Positions 25,150 through 34,188 are shown, counted from the first letter of the stretch. The stretch is 64,000 nucleotides of DNA from Streptomyces sp. TSRI0107 (GCF_001905845.1 NZ_LIVZ01000009.1:62001-126000), one strand, 5' to 3'. Program-made: numbers and translations. The notes: generated by a model from the letters alone, not told the origin.

Positions 25150-25739
25150 AGCGCGCCCTTCGTGGAGGGAAGGATGCCCACCGCGCGCGGGTCGCGCTCG
25201 GAGGCGTACCGGAGGGCGCGGGCGAGCGCCTTGAACTGGCACTCCACGATGTGGTGCGCGTTGCGCCCGTACGGCACGTGCACGTGCAGCGCGATCTGGG
25301 CCTGCGCGACGAAGGACTCCAGGATGTGCCGGGTCATCGTGGTGTCGTACTCGCCGATCATCGGCGCCATCTTCTCGGGCTCGGTGTGCACGAGGTACGG
25401 CCGGCCGGACAGGTCGACGGTGACCTGGGCGAGGGACTCGTCCAGGGGGACCGTGCAGTTGCCGAAGCGGTAGATCCCCACCTTGTCGCCGAGGGCCTGC
25501 CTGAAGGCGGCGCCCAGCGCGAGAGCGGTGTCCTCGATGGTGTGGTGGGAGTCGATGTGCAGGTCGCCCTCGGTCTTCACGGTGAGGTCGAACAGACCGT
25601 GCCGGCCGAGCTGGTCGAGCATGTGGTCGTAGAAGCCGACTCCGGTGGAGATGTCGGTCTTCCCGGTGCCGTCGAGGTCTATCTCGACGACGACGGAGGT
25701 CTCCTTGGTCGTGCGCTCCACGCGTCCCACGCGGCTCAT
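25146..25739 (-). CDS. hisB: Imidazoleglycerol-phosphate dehydratase
   Basis: Mn-dependent dehydration of imidazole glycerol phosphate. The 197-residue protein is the monofunctional form with no phosphatase domain. It shows TGVGFYDHMLDQLGRHG, IDSHHTIEDTALALGAAF and the repeated metal motif NAHHIVECQFKALARAL. It overlaps hisC upstream and the small membrane ORF downstream. Confidence 0.97.
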   Translation of the reverse strand: MSRVGRVERTTKETSVVVEIDLDGTGKTDISTGVGFYDHMLDQLGRHGLFDLTVKTEGDLHIDSHHTIEDTALALGAAFRQALGDKVGIYRFGNCTVPLDESLAQVTVDLSGRPYLVHTEPEKMAPMIGEYDTTMTRHILESFVAQAQIALHVHVPYGRNAHHIVECQFKALARALRYASERDPRAVGILPSTKGAL

Positions 25740-26842
25740 GTGTTCTGCTCCTTCTTCACTTCACGGACCGCGTCGAGGAACGCGTCGTTCTCCTCCGGGG
25801 TGCCGGCGGTGACCCGCAGCCATCCCGGTACGCCGTTGTCCCGGACCAGGACGCCCCGGTCGAGGATCCTCCGCCAGGCCTCGTGGGCGTCGGCGAACCG
25901 GCCGAACTGGACGAAGTTGGCGTCGGACTCCGTCACCTCGTAGCCGATCGCGCGCAGCTCGGTGACCAGCCGGTCCCGTTCGGCCTTCAGCTGCTCGACG
26001 TAGCCGAGCAGGGTGTCGGTGTGCTCCAGGGCGGCGAGGGCGGTGGCCTGGGTGACGGCCGACAGGTGGTACGGCAGCCGGACCAGCTGGACGGCGTCCA
26101 CGACCGCCGGGTGCGCGGCGAGGTAGCCGAGGCGCAGTCCGGCCGCGCCGAACGCCTTCGACATCGTGCGGGAGATCACCAGGTGCGGGCGGCCGTCGAG
26201 CAGCGGCAGCAGCGAGTCGCCGTGGCTGAACTCGACGTACGCCTCGTCGACCACGACGATCGACGGTTTCGCGGCCTGCGCCGCCTCGTACAGCGCGAGC
26301 ACCGTCTCGGGCGGGACGGCGTTGCCCGTGGGGTTGTTGGGGGTGGTGACGAAGACGACGTCCGGCCGGTTCTCGGCGATGGCCTTCTCGGCCGCCGCCA
26401 GGTCGATGGTGAAGTCGTCGTTGCGCGGGCCGGAGATCCAGCCGGTGCCGGTGCCGCGCGCGATCAGGCCGTGCATGGAGTACGACGGCTCGAAGCCGAT
26501 CGCCGTACGGCCCGGTCCGCCGAAGGTCTGCAGCAGCTGCTGGATGACCTCGTTGGAGCCGTTGGCCGCCCACACGTTGGCCGGGCCCACCTCGTGGCCG
26601 GACGTCTTCGCCAGGTACTCGGCGAGCCGGGTGCGCAGCTCCACCGCGTCCCGGTCCGGGTAGCGGTTGAGGCCGCGGGCCGCCTCGCGCACCCGCTCGG
26701 CGATCCGCTCGACCAGCGGCTCGGGCAGCGGGTAGGGGTTCTCGTTGGTGTTCAGCCGTACGGGGACGTCCAGCTGCGGGGCGCCGTAGGGGGACTTGCC
26801 GCGCAGTTCGTCCCGGACGGGGAGATCGTCGATGCCAGTCAC
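25736..26842 (-). CDS. hisC: Histidinol-phosphate aminotransferase
   Basis: Fold-type I PLP aminotransferase converting imidazole acetol phosphate to histidinol phosphate. The 368-residue protein has RLNTNENPYPLP, AANGSNEVIQQLLQTF, FVTTPNNPTGNAVP, VVDEAYVEFS and the PLP lysine in SRTMSKAFGAAGLRLGY (about residue 230). The GTG at 26842 overlaps the hisD stop by four bases (GTGA). Confidence 0.96.
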   Translation of the reverse strand: MTGIDDLPVRDELRGKSPYGAPQLDVPVRLNTNENPYPLPEPLVERIAERVREAARGLNRYPDRDAVELRTRLAEYLAKTSGHEVGPANVWAANGSNEVIQQLLQTFGGPGRTAIGFEPSYSMHGLIARGTGTGWISGPRNDDFTIDLAAAEKAIAENRPDVVFVTTPNNPTGNAVPPETVLALYEAAQAAKPSIVVVDEAYVEFSHGDSLLPLLDGRPHLVISRTMSKAFGAAGLRLGYLAAHPAVVDAVQLVRLPYHLSAVTQATALAALEHTDTLLGYVEQLKAERDRLVTELRAIGYEVTESDANFVQFGRFADAHEAWRRILDRGVLVRDNGVPGWLRVTAGTPEENDAFLDAVREVKKEQNT

Positions 26843-28164
26843 TTGCCCTGCGGAACCTTCCAGTCGAACCTCGCCTTGATCGCCGCGCCGTGCGCGGGCA
26901 GGTCCTCCGCCTCCGCCAGCGTCACCACGTGGTGCGCGACCTCGGCCAGCGCGTCCTTCGTGTAGTCGACGATGTGGATGCCGCGCAGGAAGGACTGCAC
27001 GGACAGACCCGAGGAGTGGCAGGCGCAGCCGCCGGTGGGCAGGACGTGGTTGGACCCGGCGGCGTAGTCGCCGAGGGAGACGGGCGCCCACGGGCCGATG
27101 AAGATCGCGCCGGCGTTCTTCACCCGGTCGGCCACGGCCGCGGCGTCGGCGGTCTGGATCTCCAGGTGCTCGGCGCCGTACGCGTCGACCACCCGCAGGC
27201 CCTCGTCGACCCCGTCGACCAGCACGATCGCGGACTGCTTGCCCTTCAGGGCCGGGACGATCCGGTCGTCGACGTGCTTGGTGGCCGCGACCTGCGGCTC
27301 CAGCTCCCGCTCCACGGCGTCGGCCAGCTCCACCGAGTCGGTGACCAGCACGGCGGCGGCCAGCGGGTCGTGCTCGGCCTGGCTGATCAGGTCGGCGGCG
27401 ACGTGCGCCGGGTCGGCCGTGGCGTCGGCGAGGACCGCGATCTCGGTCGGGCCCGCCTCGGCGTCGATGCCGATCTTGCCGGTGAAGAAGCGCTTGGCGG
27501 CGGCGACCCAGATGTTGCCGGGGCCGGTGACCATGTTGGCCGGCGCGCAGGACTCGGTGCCGTAGGCGAACATCGCGACGGCGGTGGCGCCGCCCGCGGC
27601 GTACACCTCGTCCACGCCGAGGAGCGCGCACGCGGCGAGGATCGTCGGGTGCGGCAGCCCGCCGAACTCGGCCTGGGCCGGTGAGGCGAGCGCGATGGAC
27701 CCGACGCCGGCCTCCTGGGCGGGCACGACGTTCATGACCACGGAGGACGGGTAGACCGAGCGGCCGCCCGGCACGTACAGCCCCACGCGCTCCACCGGCA
27801 CCCACTTCTCGGTGACCGAGCCGCCGGGCACCACCTGGGTGGTGTGGGTGGAGCGGCGCTGCGCGCGGTGGACGAGCCGGGCGCGGCGGATGGACTCCTC
27901 CAGGGCCGCGCGGACGGCCGGGTCCAGCTCGTCGAGGGCGCGGGTGAGCGCCTCGGCCGGCACCCGGACCCGCTCCAGCTTCACGCCGTCGAACTTCTCG
28001 GCGAAGTCGATCAGCGCCGCGTCGCCACGATGATGCACGGCCTCGCAGATCGGACGCACCTTCTCAAGGGCGACGGATACGTCGAAGTCGGCTCGGGGCA
28101 GCAGGTCGCGCAGGGCGGGACCCTCCGGGAGGGCGTCGCCGCGCAGATCGATTCGGGAGATCAC
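26839..28164 (-). CDS. hisD: Histidinol dehydrogenase
   Basis: Last two oxidations of histidine synthesis, NAD- and Zn-dependent. The 441-residue protein has VGLYVPGGRSVYPSSVVMN, GIDAEAGPTEIAVLAD, DLISQAEHDPLAAAVLVT and the zinc/catalytic region NHVLPTGGCACHSSGLSVQ. Here ACACHSS replaces the commoner TARFSS form, as in other actinobacteria. The GTG at 28164 is the first gene of hisD-C-B-orf-H-priA-ridA-F. Confidence 0.96.
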   Translation of the reverse strand: MISRIDLRGDALPEGPALRDLLPRADFDVSVALEKVRPICEAVHHRGDAALIDFAEKFDGVKLERVRVPAEALTRALDELDPAVRAALEESIRRARLVHRAQRRSTHTTQVVPGGSVTEKWVPVERVGLYVPGGRSVYPSSVVMNVVPAQEAGVGSIALASPAQAEFGGLPHPTILAACALLGVDEVYAAGGATAVAMFAYGTESCAPANMVTGPGNIWVAAAKRFFTGKIGIDAEAGPTEIAVLADATADPAHVAADLISQAEHDPLAAAVLVTDSVELADAVERELEPQVAATKHVDDRIVPALKGKQSAIVLVDGVDEGLRVVDAYGAEHLEIQTADAAAVADRVKNAGAIFIGPWAPVSLGDYAAGSNHVLPTGGCACHSSGLSVQSFLRGIHIVDYTKDALAEVAHHVVTLAEAEDLPAHGAAIKARFDWKVPQGK

Positions 28165-28205
28165 AGGCCCAATTCTCGCAGACCGGTGACGGCGGCCGTC
28201 CGCAC

Positions 28206-28222
28206 GTATCAATGGCTGATAC
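28206..28222. promoter_or_regulatory. Inverted repeat in the hisD divergent promoter region
   Basis: GTATCA (28206-28211) and TGATAC (28217-28222) are perfect 6-bp arms separated by ATGGC. The site lies 42-58 bases before the hisD start and about 120 bases before the divergent 28343 gene. It is an AT-rich island, so a repressor or activator site is plausible. No known box matches. Confidence 0.4.
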
Positions 28223-28342
28223 AGAGCGTCCAGCGAACCGGGAGGATTCCCCTCACTTACCGTGTTCCATCTGTCACAGAGCGGGCATGAACAGCTGTAC
28301 GAAGGGATGAACCCGTGAGTATCCGGGAGGGGAGTGACAGCT

Positions 28343-29926
28343 GTGACCGAGGGGGCCGCCCTGCGGGCCGGGGACGTTCCGGACGATCTGACCGCCGCCG
28401 AGGCCGGCATGTGGCAGGCCTTCCGCAACGGCACCGTCTACGACCTCACCAGCGGTGACGCCGTCGTCGACGATCCGCACGGCGGGCATCCGTGGGGCCC
28501 GGAGCGGACCGTGCGGGCCCGCATCGTGTGCTGGCTGCTTCTGGACGGCCCGCCCGCGCTGGCCGGCCGGGTGTCCTCGCTGAAACTGTCCGGCGTGCGG
28601 ATCAGCGACACGATGGATCTGTCCGGCGGGACCGTGGTGCCGTACGTCGAGCTGACCGGCTGCCGCTTCGAGCGGGAGGTCAGACTGCCGGAGGCCCGCT
28701 TCAGCACCGTGCGCCTGGTGAACTGCTCGGTGCCGCGGCTGGAGGCGGCCCGGGTGCACACCGAGGGCGACCTGCATCTGCCGCGCAGCCGGTTCCTCGG
28801 CGGGATGCGGCTCACCGACGCGCACATAGGCACCGACCTGCTGCTGAACCAGGCGATCGTGTACCGCGACCGCAGCGGCCGCTCCATCGCCGGGGACGGT
28901 ATGACCGTCGGCCAGGACCTCCAGGCCGAGCTGCTGGAGTCGCACGGCGAGATGAGCCTGCGCGGCGCCACCGTCGGCGTGTCGCTCAGCCTGCGCGGCG
29001 CGCGGCTGCGCAACCCGTACGGCAGGCTCGCGCTGAACGCGCCGCAGCTGACCGTCGAACGGACCCTGTACCTCACCCCGGCGGGCGTCGGCAGCCTCCA
29101 GCTGAGCGGCCGGACGCCCGCGCAGGGGACCCGGATCCAGCGGTTCGAGTGCCAGGGCGGGCTGCGGCTGGACGACGGCCGGTTCGGCGACGCGGTCGAC
29201 TTCGACGGCGCCCGCCTCGTCCTCGACGACGACCAGGAGCTGTCCCTGCGCCGCGTCCAGGTGCCGGAACTTCGCTTCCTCGGGGACGGGCCGCAGCGCG
29301 GCAAGGTGGTGCTGTCCGGCGCGCGGGTCGTCAACCTCGTCGACCGGGCGAGCAGCTGGCCGGGCCCCGGCCGCCTGCACATGCCGGGCTTCACCTACGA
29401 GAACCTGGTCCCGCAGGGGCCGTTCCCGCTCGCCGAGCGGCTGGAGTGGGTGGCCGCGGCCACCGCCGAGTACAACCCGGACCCGTACGAACGCCTCGCC
29501 TCCGTGCTGCGGGCCGGCGGCGAGGACGAGGACGCCCGCGAGGTGCTGCTCGCCAAACAGCGGCGACGGCGCGAGACGCTGCCGCCCGCGGCCAAGTTCT
29601 GGGGCTACGCGCAGGACTGGACCGTGGCCTACGGCTACCGGCCGGGCCGCGCCGCGGTGTGGATGGCGGTGCTGTGGGCGGCGGGCTCCCTCGCCTTCGC
29701 GTACGCCGGGCGGCCCGAGGCGGCCGGCGGCAGCGCCGCGAAACCGCCCTGGAACCCGGCCCTGTTCGCCCTCGACCTGCTGCTGCCCGTCATCGACCTC
29801 GGCCACGCGGGCGGCTGGCAGCTGCGCGGCGGCTGGCAGTGGCTGGGCGCGGCGATGATCCTGCTGGGCTGGGTCCTCGCGACGACGGTCGCGGCCGGGG
29901 CGACCCGGCTGCTGAGCCGGAACTGA
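28343..29926 (+). CDS. Membrane protein with a long beta-helix-like N-terminal domain
   Basis: A 527-residue protein. Residues about 60-345 consist of irregular short repeats of the type LxLxGxxI/xGDLxLxxxxF (for example GDLHLPRSRFLGGMRLTDAH and MSLRGATVGVSLSLRGARL), resembling a pentapeptide-like or right-handed beta helix. A helical linker (AREVLLAKQRRRRETLP) leads to two C-terminal transmembrane segments around residues 430-450 and 495-518. Similar Streptomyces genes are often labelled oxidoreductases, but I see no nucleotide-binding motif to support that. GTG at 28343 follows GGGAGGGG by 10 bases; GTG at 28334 is also in frame. Confidence 0.65.
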   Translation: MTEGAALRAGDVPDDLTAAEAGMWQAFRNGTVYDLTSGDAVVDDPHGGHPWGPERTVRARIVCWLLLDGPPALAGRVSSLKLSGVRISDTMDLSGGTVVPYVELTGCRFEREVRLPEARFSTVRLVNCSVPRLEAARVHTEGDLHLPRSRFLGGMRLTDAHIGTDLLLNQAIVYRDRSGRSIAGDGMTVGQDLQAELLESHGEMSLRGATVGVSLSLRGARLRNPYGRLALNAPQLTVERTLYLTPAGVGSLQLSGRTPAQGTRIQRFECQGGLRLDDGRFGDAVDFDGARLVLDDDQELSLRRVQVPELRFLGDGPQRGKVVLSGARVVNLVDRASSWPGPGRLHMPGFTYENLVPQGPFPLAERLEWVAAATAEYNPDPYERLASVLRAGGEDEDAREVLLAKQRRRRETLPPAAKFWGYAQDWTVAYGYRPGRAAVWMAVLWAAGSLAFAYAGRPEAAGGSAAKPPWNPALFALDLLLPVIDLGHAGGWQLRGGWQWLGAAMILLGWVLATTVAAGATRLLSRN

Positions 29927-29956
29927 CCGGGCGGGACAGGGCCCGGCCCGCCCGGT
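29926..29956 (+). terminator. Hairpin after the beta-helix membrane protein gene
   Basis: ACCGGGCGGG (29926-29935) and CCCGCCCGGT (29947-29956) form a perfect 10-bp stem with an 11-base loop. It starts at the last base of the stop codon. No T-tract. Confidence 0.6.
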
Positions 29957-30007
29957 CCGCGGGCGGGGCGGACACGCCGCCCTCCGCGACCATTAGGCTT
30001 TTGCGTC

Positions 30008-30748
30008 GTGACCACCGTCCGGCTGCCGCTCTTCCCCCTCAACTCGGTGCTGTTCCCGGGACTCGTCCTCCCGCTGAACGTCTTCGAGGAGCGCTATCGC
30101 GCCATGATGCGCGCGCTGCTGAAGACCCCCGACGACGAGCCGCGCCGGTTCGCCGTCGTGGCGATCCGCGACGGCCACGAGGTGGCCGCGAGCGCACCGG
30201 GCATGCCCGACCCGACCTCCCTGCCGGAGCGCGGCCCCGCCGCCGGATTCGGCCCGGACCCCGTCAAGGCGTTCCACGGCACCGGCTGCATCGCCGACGC
30301 GGCGACCATCCGGGAGCGGGCCGACGGCGGCTTCGAGGTGCTGGCGACCGGGACCACCCGGGTGCGGCTGCTGTCGGTGGACGCGTCGGGGCCCTACCTC
30401 ACGGCCGAGCTGGAGGAACTGCCCGAGGAACCCGGCGACGAGGCGGGGGCGCTGGCCGAGGGCGTGCTGCGGGCGTTCCGGCAGTACCAGAAGCGGCTGG
30501 CGGGCGCGCGGGAGCGGTCGCTGGCGACCGGCGGGGACCTGCCGGACGAGCCGTCGGTGGTGTCCTACCTGGTCGCGGCCGCGATGATGCTGGACATCCC
30601 GACCAAGCAGCGGCTCCTTCAGGCGCCGGACACCGCGTCCCGGCTGCGCGACGAGCTGAAACTCCTTCGCGCGGAGACGGCGATCATCCGTACGCTGCCG
30701 TCGCTGCCCGCGGTGGACCTGACGCGCGGCCCCACAAGCCTGAACTGA
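30008..30748 (+). CDS. Lon N-terminal (substrate-binding) domain protein
   Basis: A 246-residue protein made of a stand-alone Lon-N (PUA-like) domain plus helical tail. The start VRLPLFPLNSVLFPGLVLPLNVFEERYR, given here without gaps only up to its key PLFPL-x-S-VLFPG element, is typical. GCIADAATIRERADGGFEVL and a helical end (KQRLLQAPDTASRLRDELKLL) follow. There is no AAA or protease domain, so it may recognise substrates or act separately; in cereblon-like proteins the same fold binds ligands. GTG at 30008. Confidence 0.85.
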   Translation: MTTVRLPLFPLNSVLFPGLVLPLNVFEERYRAMMRALLKTPDDEPRRFAVVAIRDGHEVAASAPGMPDPTSLPERGPAAGFGPDPVKAFHGTGCIADAATIRERADGGFEVLATGTTRVRLLSVDASGPYLTAELEELPEEPGDEAGALAEGVLRAFRQYQKRLAGARERSLATGGDLPDEPSVVSYLVAAAMMLDIPTKQRLLQAPDTASRLRDELKLLRAETAIIRTLPSLPAVDLTRGPTSLN

Positions 30749-30776
30749 ACCCCGAACTGGACGAGCGGAAGCCCGG

Positions 30777-31280
30777 ATGGCGAAGAAGTCGAAGAAGCAG
30801 CAGCAGTCCGGCGGCACTCCGGCGACGGTGGCGTTGACGGCGGCGGGCGTGGAGTACACGGTCCACGCCTACGACCACGACCCCTCCCACCCGTCGTACG
30901 GCGAGGAGGCGGCCGAGGCGATGGGCGTCTCCCCCGAGCGGGTCTTCAAGACGCTGGTCGCCGACGTCGACGGCAGCCTCACCGTGGCGGTGGTGCCGGT
31001 CGCGGGCCAGCTCGACCTGAAGGCCCTCGCGGCGGCGGTCGGCGGCAAGCGCGCGGCCATGGCCGACCCCGCCCTCGCGGAACGCACCACCGGCTACGTC
31101 CGGGGCGGCATCTCCCCCCTGGGCCAGCGCAAGAAGCTCCCGACGGTCCTGGACGCGTCGGCCTCGTCCCACGCGACGATCTGCGTCTCGGCCGGCCGCC
31201 GTGGCCTGGAGGTGGAACTGTCCCCCACGGCCCTGACAAAGCTCACGGACGCGGTGGTGGCCCCGATCGGCCGGACGTAG
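30777..31280 (+). CDS. ybaK: YbaK/EbsC-family Cys-tRNA(Pro) deacylase
   Basis: Trans-editing enzyme of the YbaK group that hydrolyses mischarged Cys-tRNA(Pro). The 167-residue protein has a Lys-rich start (KKSKKQQQ), TVHAYDHDPSHPSYGEEAAEAMG, VFKTLVADVDG with the conserved lysine, and TGYVRGGISPLGQRKKLPT, the family's GGxSPxG loop. ATG at 30777 lies 28 bases after the previous stop, so the two genes are probably co-transcribed. Confidence 0.9.
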   Translation: MAKKSKKQQQSGGTPATVALTAAGVEYTVHAYDHDPSHPSYGEEAAEAMGVSPERVFKTLVADVDGSLTVAVVPVAGQLDLKALAAAVGGKRAAMADPALAERTTGYVRGGISPLGQRKKLPTVLDASASSHATICVSAGRRGLEVELSPTALTKLTDAVVAPIGRT

Positions 31281-31329
31281 CGCTTTGCGCTTGGCCGCAG
31301 GGCGGGCCTTCACCTAAACCGCGGGCATT

Positions 31330-31350
31330 CGTGCCGCCCAGGGCGGCACG
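31330..31350. terminator. Hairpin between the convergent ybaK and DUF2567 genes
   Basis: CGTGCCGCC (31330-31338), CAG, GGCGGCACG (31342-31350): a perfect 9-bp stem with a three-base loop, suitable for either strand. Confidence 0.6.
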
Positions 31351-31421
31351 GGTGGGCGCGGGCGGCACCCCGTCGCGCCGGGCCGCGCAACACCCCGCCC
31401 CAGCGAAAACGCCGGCCCAGC

Positions 31422-32108
31422 TCAGCCCTGCCCCGCCGCAGCCCCCTTCGGCCCGTACCCGTACGGCACCTCCGGATCCCGGGGCCCGAACAGCGCCGTG
31501 AGCCCGAGGTGTACCAGCAACGCGGCGAAGGACCACGTCAGCAGCGCCCCCTTCGCGCCCAGCTTCACCGGCGCGGAGAACGTCACCCCCCGCCCGGCCT
31601 CCTTCGCGTGCGCCAGCACGTCCTGCGACGGTCCGAGCCACACGCCGACCCGCCACGCCACCAGCGATCCGAGCAGCCCTCCGACGCCCAGCGCCAGCAC
31701 CAGCGGCACTCCGCCGCGCCGCCGCAGCAGGAACACCACCACGCCGGTCAGCACACCGAACGCCAACGCGAGCAGGGTGAACGTTCCGTCGACGCCGACC
31801 GCCTGCTCGCCCTCGGTGTCCTTGACGTACACGACCCAGCTGCCGTCGATCACTTCCCCGACCAGCGGCACCCGGGGCGCCAGCCAGTTCCACAGCACCC
31901 CGAGCAGCACCCCGGCGAGTGCCGCCGCCACCGTGATCACCGCGGCGTCCCGCACTTCGGTCTTCATCCCGGGGCCGTCCTGTCCCTGCCCTCCGTGGGC
32001 TCCGTACGCCACTGCCCCGTACCCGGCGCCGGCGGCACCCGAGGGCGGCCACCGGCCGTGCGAGGAGTGTTCGTGCGGCGGCGGAGGCGGAGTCAACGGT
32101 GCTGTCAC
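31422..32108 (-). CDS. DUF2567 membrane protein
   Basis: A 228-residue protein with a Pro/His/Gly-rich cytoplasmic start (PPPPPHEHSSHG), then four hydrophobic segments (about residues 56-76, 108-126, 135-155 and 190-210). An extracytoplasmic loop with EVIDGSWVVYVKDTEGEQAVG sits between the first two. This matches the actinobacterial DUF2567 family of unknown function. GTG at 32108. It lies 34 bases downstream of the ABC permease and may form part of the same unit. Confidence 0.65.
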   Translation of the reverse strand: MTAPLTPPPPPHEHSSHGRWPPSGAAGAGYGAVAYGAHGGQGQDGPGMKTEVRDAAVITVAAALAGVLLGVLWNWLAPRVPLVGEVIDGSWVVYVKDTEGEQAVGVDGTFTLLALAFGVLTGVVVFLLRRRGGVPLVLALGVGGLLGSLVAWRVGVWLGPSQDVLAHAKEAGRGVTFSAPVKLGAKGALLTWSFAALLVHLGLTALFGPRDPEVPYGYGPKGAAAGQG

Positions 32109-32142
32109 CCTGACATCGTGCCAGGCCCGTCCACCGGGCGCG

Positions 32143-32964
32143 TCACCGGACGGCGGCCCGCCGATACGCCCAGGTGGCGACGGCCAGCGAGATCACTCCG
32201 ACCCCCGCGCACACCGCGAGGTCCACCGCCACGACGGCCCAGTCCGGGTCGGCCGCGAAGGTCCGCGCGTAGGCCTCCACCCCGTACGTGGACGGCAGCA
32301 GGTCCCGCGCCAGCCGGATGATCTCCGGCATCCGCTCCGGCGGCAGCACCCCGAGCAGCAGCGCCGCCGACATGCCCAGCTGCCCGAGCAGGGTGGCCAG
32401 CTCCGGCCGCGGCGCGAGCAGCCCGCATGCCGCGCCGAGCCCGGCGAGCGCCGCGCCGGCGAGCGGGACGACGGCGAAGAGGATCCACAGATGGGTCAGC
32501 GGCAGCCCGAAGAGGACGCAGCCGAAGACGGCGGTCACGAAGGTGCCGGGCACGGTGAACGAGGCGTACGCCCCGGCCGCCCCGAGCACCACCGCCGCGG
32601 GCGGCACCGGCAGGGTGGCGTAGTGGTCGAGCCCGCCGGTGGCGCGCAGCTGCCCGAAATACTGCGCGAGCAGGTTCAGCGCGACGAAGGCGACGACCAC
32701 GACGGAGGACCCGGCGACGACGGAGTGCGCCTCGCCGCCGCCGTCCACCACTCCCCGCATCATGATCATGATGCCGATGGACTGGAAGGTGGCCACGAAC
32801 AGCAGCGGGATCCGCGCCACCCGCGCCCGGGACAGCTGGGCCCGGTACACGGCGGCGAGCGCCGGCCACAGCCGGGCCGGCGGCGCCAGCTCGGCGGCCG
32901 GACGGTCCGCCCCGTCCGCGGCCACGGCACCGCCCGGCAGAACCTCTGCGGGTACGACACTCAC
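32143..32964 (-). CDS. ABC-2 type exporter permease
   Basis: A 273-residue membrane protein with six hydrophobic segments typical of ABC-2 permeases: RIPLLFVATFQSIGIMIMMRGV, VVVVAFVALNLLAQYFGQL, VVLGAAGAYASFTVPGTFVTAVFGCVLFGLPL with no break, and ending with VAVDLAVCAGVGVISLAVATW. A PPERMPEIIRLARDLLPSTY segment, often seen before the last helix of drug and heme exporters, is present. The GTG start lies 64 bases after the ATPase stop, so ATPase and permease form one exporter. Substrate unknown. Confidence 0.85.
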   Translation of the reverse strand: MSVVPAEVLPGGAVAADGADRPAAELAPPARLWPALAAVYRAQLSRARVARIPLLFVATFQSIGIMIMMRGVVDGGGEAHSVVAGSSVVVVAFVALNLLAQYFGQLRATGGLDHYATLPVPPAAVVLGAAGAYASFTVPGTFVTAVFGCVLFGLPLTHLWILFAVVPLAGAALAGLGAACGLLAPRPELATLLGQLGMSAALLLGVLPPERMPEIIRLARDLLPSTYGVEAYARTFAADPDWAVVAVDLAVCAGVGVISLAVATWAYRRAAVR

Positions 32965-33028
32965 GTCGTGCTGCTCCTCTTCCCTGCGGCGGTGGCCCTG
33001 TTCCGTACGGATGCGGCGGCCCGGCTGC

Positions 33029-34048
33029 TCATGCCTTCACCAGTCCCTGCCGCGCGGCCCCGCCGAGCGCCATGTACACGTCCTCCAGGCTCGGCGTGGT
33101 CAGCGTGAAGTCGTCCAGCGCGGCGAAGGCCGCCCCGCCGGTGACGGTGGAGACGACCGCGCGGGCCTCCTCGGGGGCCAGCCGGAGCGTCCAGCGCCGT
33201 CCGGCCTGCTCGGCCCGGTCCTGGAGCGCGGCGACCTCCGGCACGTCCAGCGGTGCCCGCTCCCGCCACACCAGGTCGACCCGCACCTCGCCGGCGACCT
33301 GCTCCTTGAGCCCGGCGGGGGTGTCGCAGGCGATCACCCGGCCCTCGTCGAGCACCGCGACCCGGTCGAGGACGGTCTCCGCCTCGATGACGTTGTGGGT
33401 GACGAGGACGACCGTGGTGCCCCGCTCGGCGCGCCGCCGGTCGACGGCGGACCACACCGCCCGGCGCGCCACGGGGTCCATCGCGGTGGTCGGCTCGTCG
33501 AGCACCAGCAGCGGCCGCTCCCCCACCAGCGCGGCGGCGAAGCAGGCCAGCCGCCGCTGCCCGCCGGAGAGCTTGCGCAGCGGCCGCCCGGCGATCGGCG
33601 CGAGCCCGAGTTCGTCGAGGACGGCGTCCCGCTCGGCCCGCGCCCGGCGCACGTCCAGCCCGCGCAGCCGCCCGGTGGTCTCGGCGGCGAGGGAGACGGT
33701 CAGGTCGTCGAGGGCGGTGGACTCCTGGCCGAGGTAGGCGAGGATGCGGGAGGCGCGCTCGGGGTGGCGGACGATGTCGTGGCCGAGGATCTCGACGCGG
33801 CCGCTGTCGGGCCGCATCAACCCGGTGAGCTGGCGTACGAGGGTGGACTTGCCGGCGCCGTTCGGTCCGAGCAGCCCGAAGATCTCACCGCGCCGCACGT
33901 CCAGCCGTACGTCGTCGGTGGCGCGCACCTCGGGGGTGCCCGGAGTGCCGCGCCGTCCCCGCGTCGCGGGGTACGTCTTGGTCAGTCCGCGCACCGCGCA
34001 CACGACCTCATCGCTGTCCCCGAAGGCCTGTCCCGCGCGCGTACTCAC
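33029..34048 (-). CDS. ABC transporter ATP-binding protein (DrrA-like)
   Basis: A 339-residue ATPase with Walker A GPNGAGKST, Q-loop region LGQEST, signature LSGGQRRLACFAAAL, Walker B LLVLDEPTTAMDP and H-loop VLVTHN. A C-terminal extension of about 90 residues ends in LTTPSLEDVYMALGG, typical of the DrrA/CcmA export group. It begins at GTG 34048 and leads the ATPase-permease-DUF2567 operon. Confidence 0.92.
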   Translation of the reverse strand: MSTRAGQAFGDSDEVVCAVRGLTKTYPATRGRRGTPGTPEVRATDDVRLDVRRGEIFGLLGPNGAGKSTLVRQLTGLMRPDSGRVEILGHDIVRHPERASRILAYLGQESTALDDLTVSLAAETTGRLRGLDVRRARAERDAVLDELGLAPIAGRPLRKLSGGQRRLACFAAALVGERPLLVLDEPTTAMDPVARRAVWSAVDRRRAERGTTVVLVTHNVIEAETVLDRVAVLDEGRVIACDTPAGLKEQVAGEVRVDLVWRERAPLDVPEVAALQDRAEQAGRRWTLRLAPEEARAVVSTVTGGAAFAALDDFTLTTPSLEDVYMALGGAARQGLVKA

Positions 34049-34138
34049 AAGGGACGAGACTACGGGGTCCCGGACCGGCGGCCGAGCCCGGGGCGCCGTC
34101 CGCGCCCAAAAACCACCGTTACCGATAAATCCGCCGCT

Positions 34139-34188
34139 TTCCGCGGGGCCGTCCCGGGCCGCGTTCCGCGGGGCCGTCCCGGGCGCCG
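34139..34188. repeat. Two tandem 25-bp repeats after the NYN gene
   Basis: Copies 34139-34163 and 34164-34188 share TTCCGCGGGGCCGTCCCGGG plus one more base (21 of 21 identical) and differ only in their last four. Each copy can fold on its CCGCGG and CCCGGG halves. They directly follow the stop of the NYN-domain gene and may act as its terminator. Confidence 0.65.
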
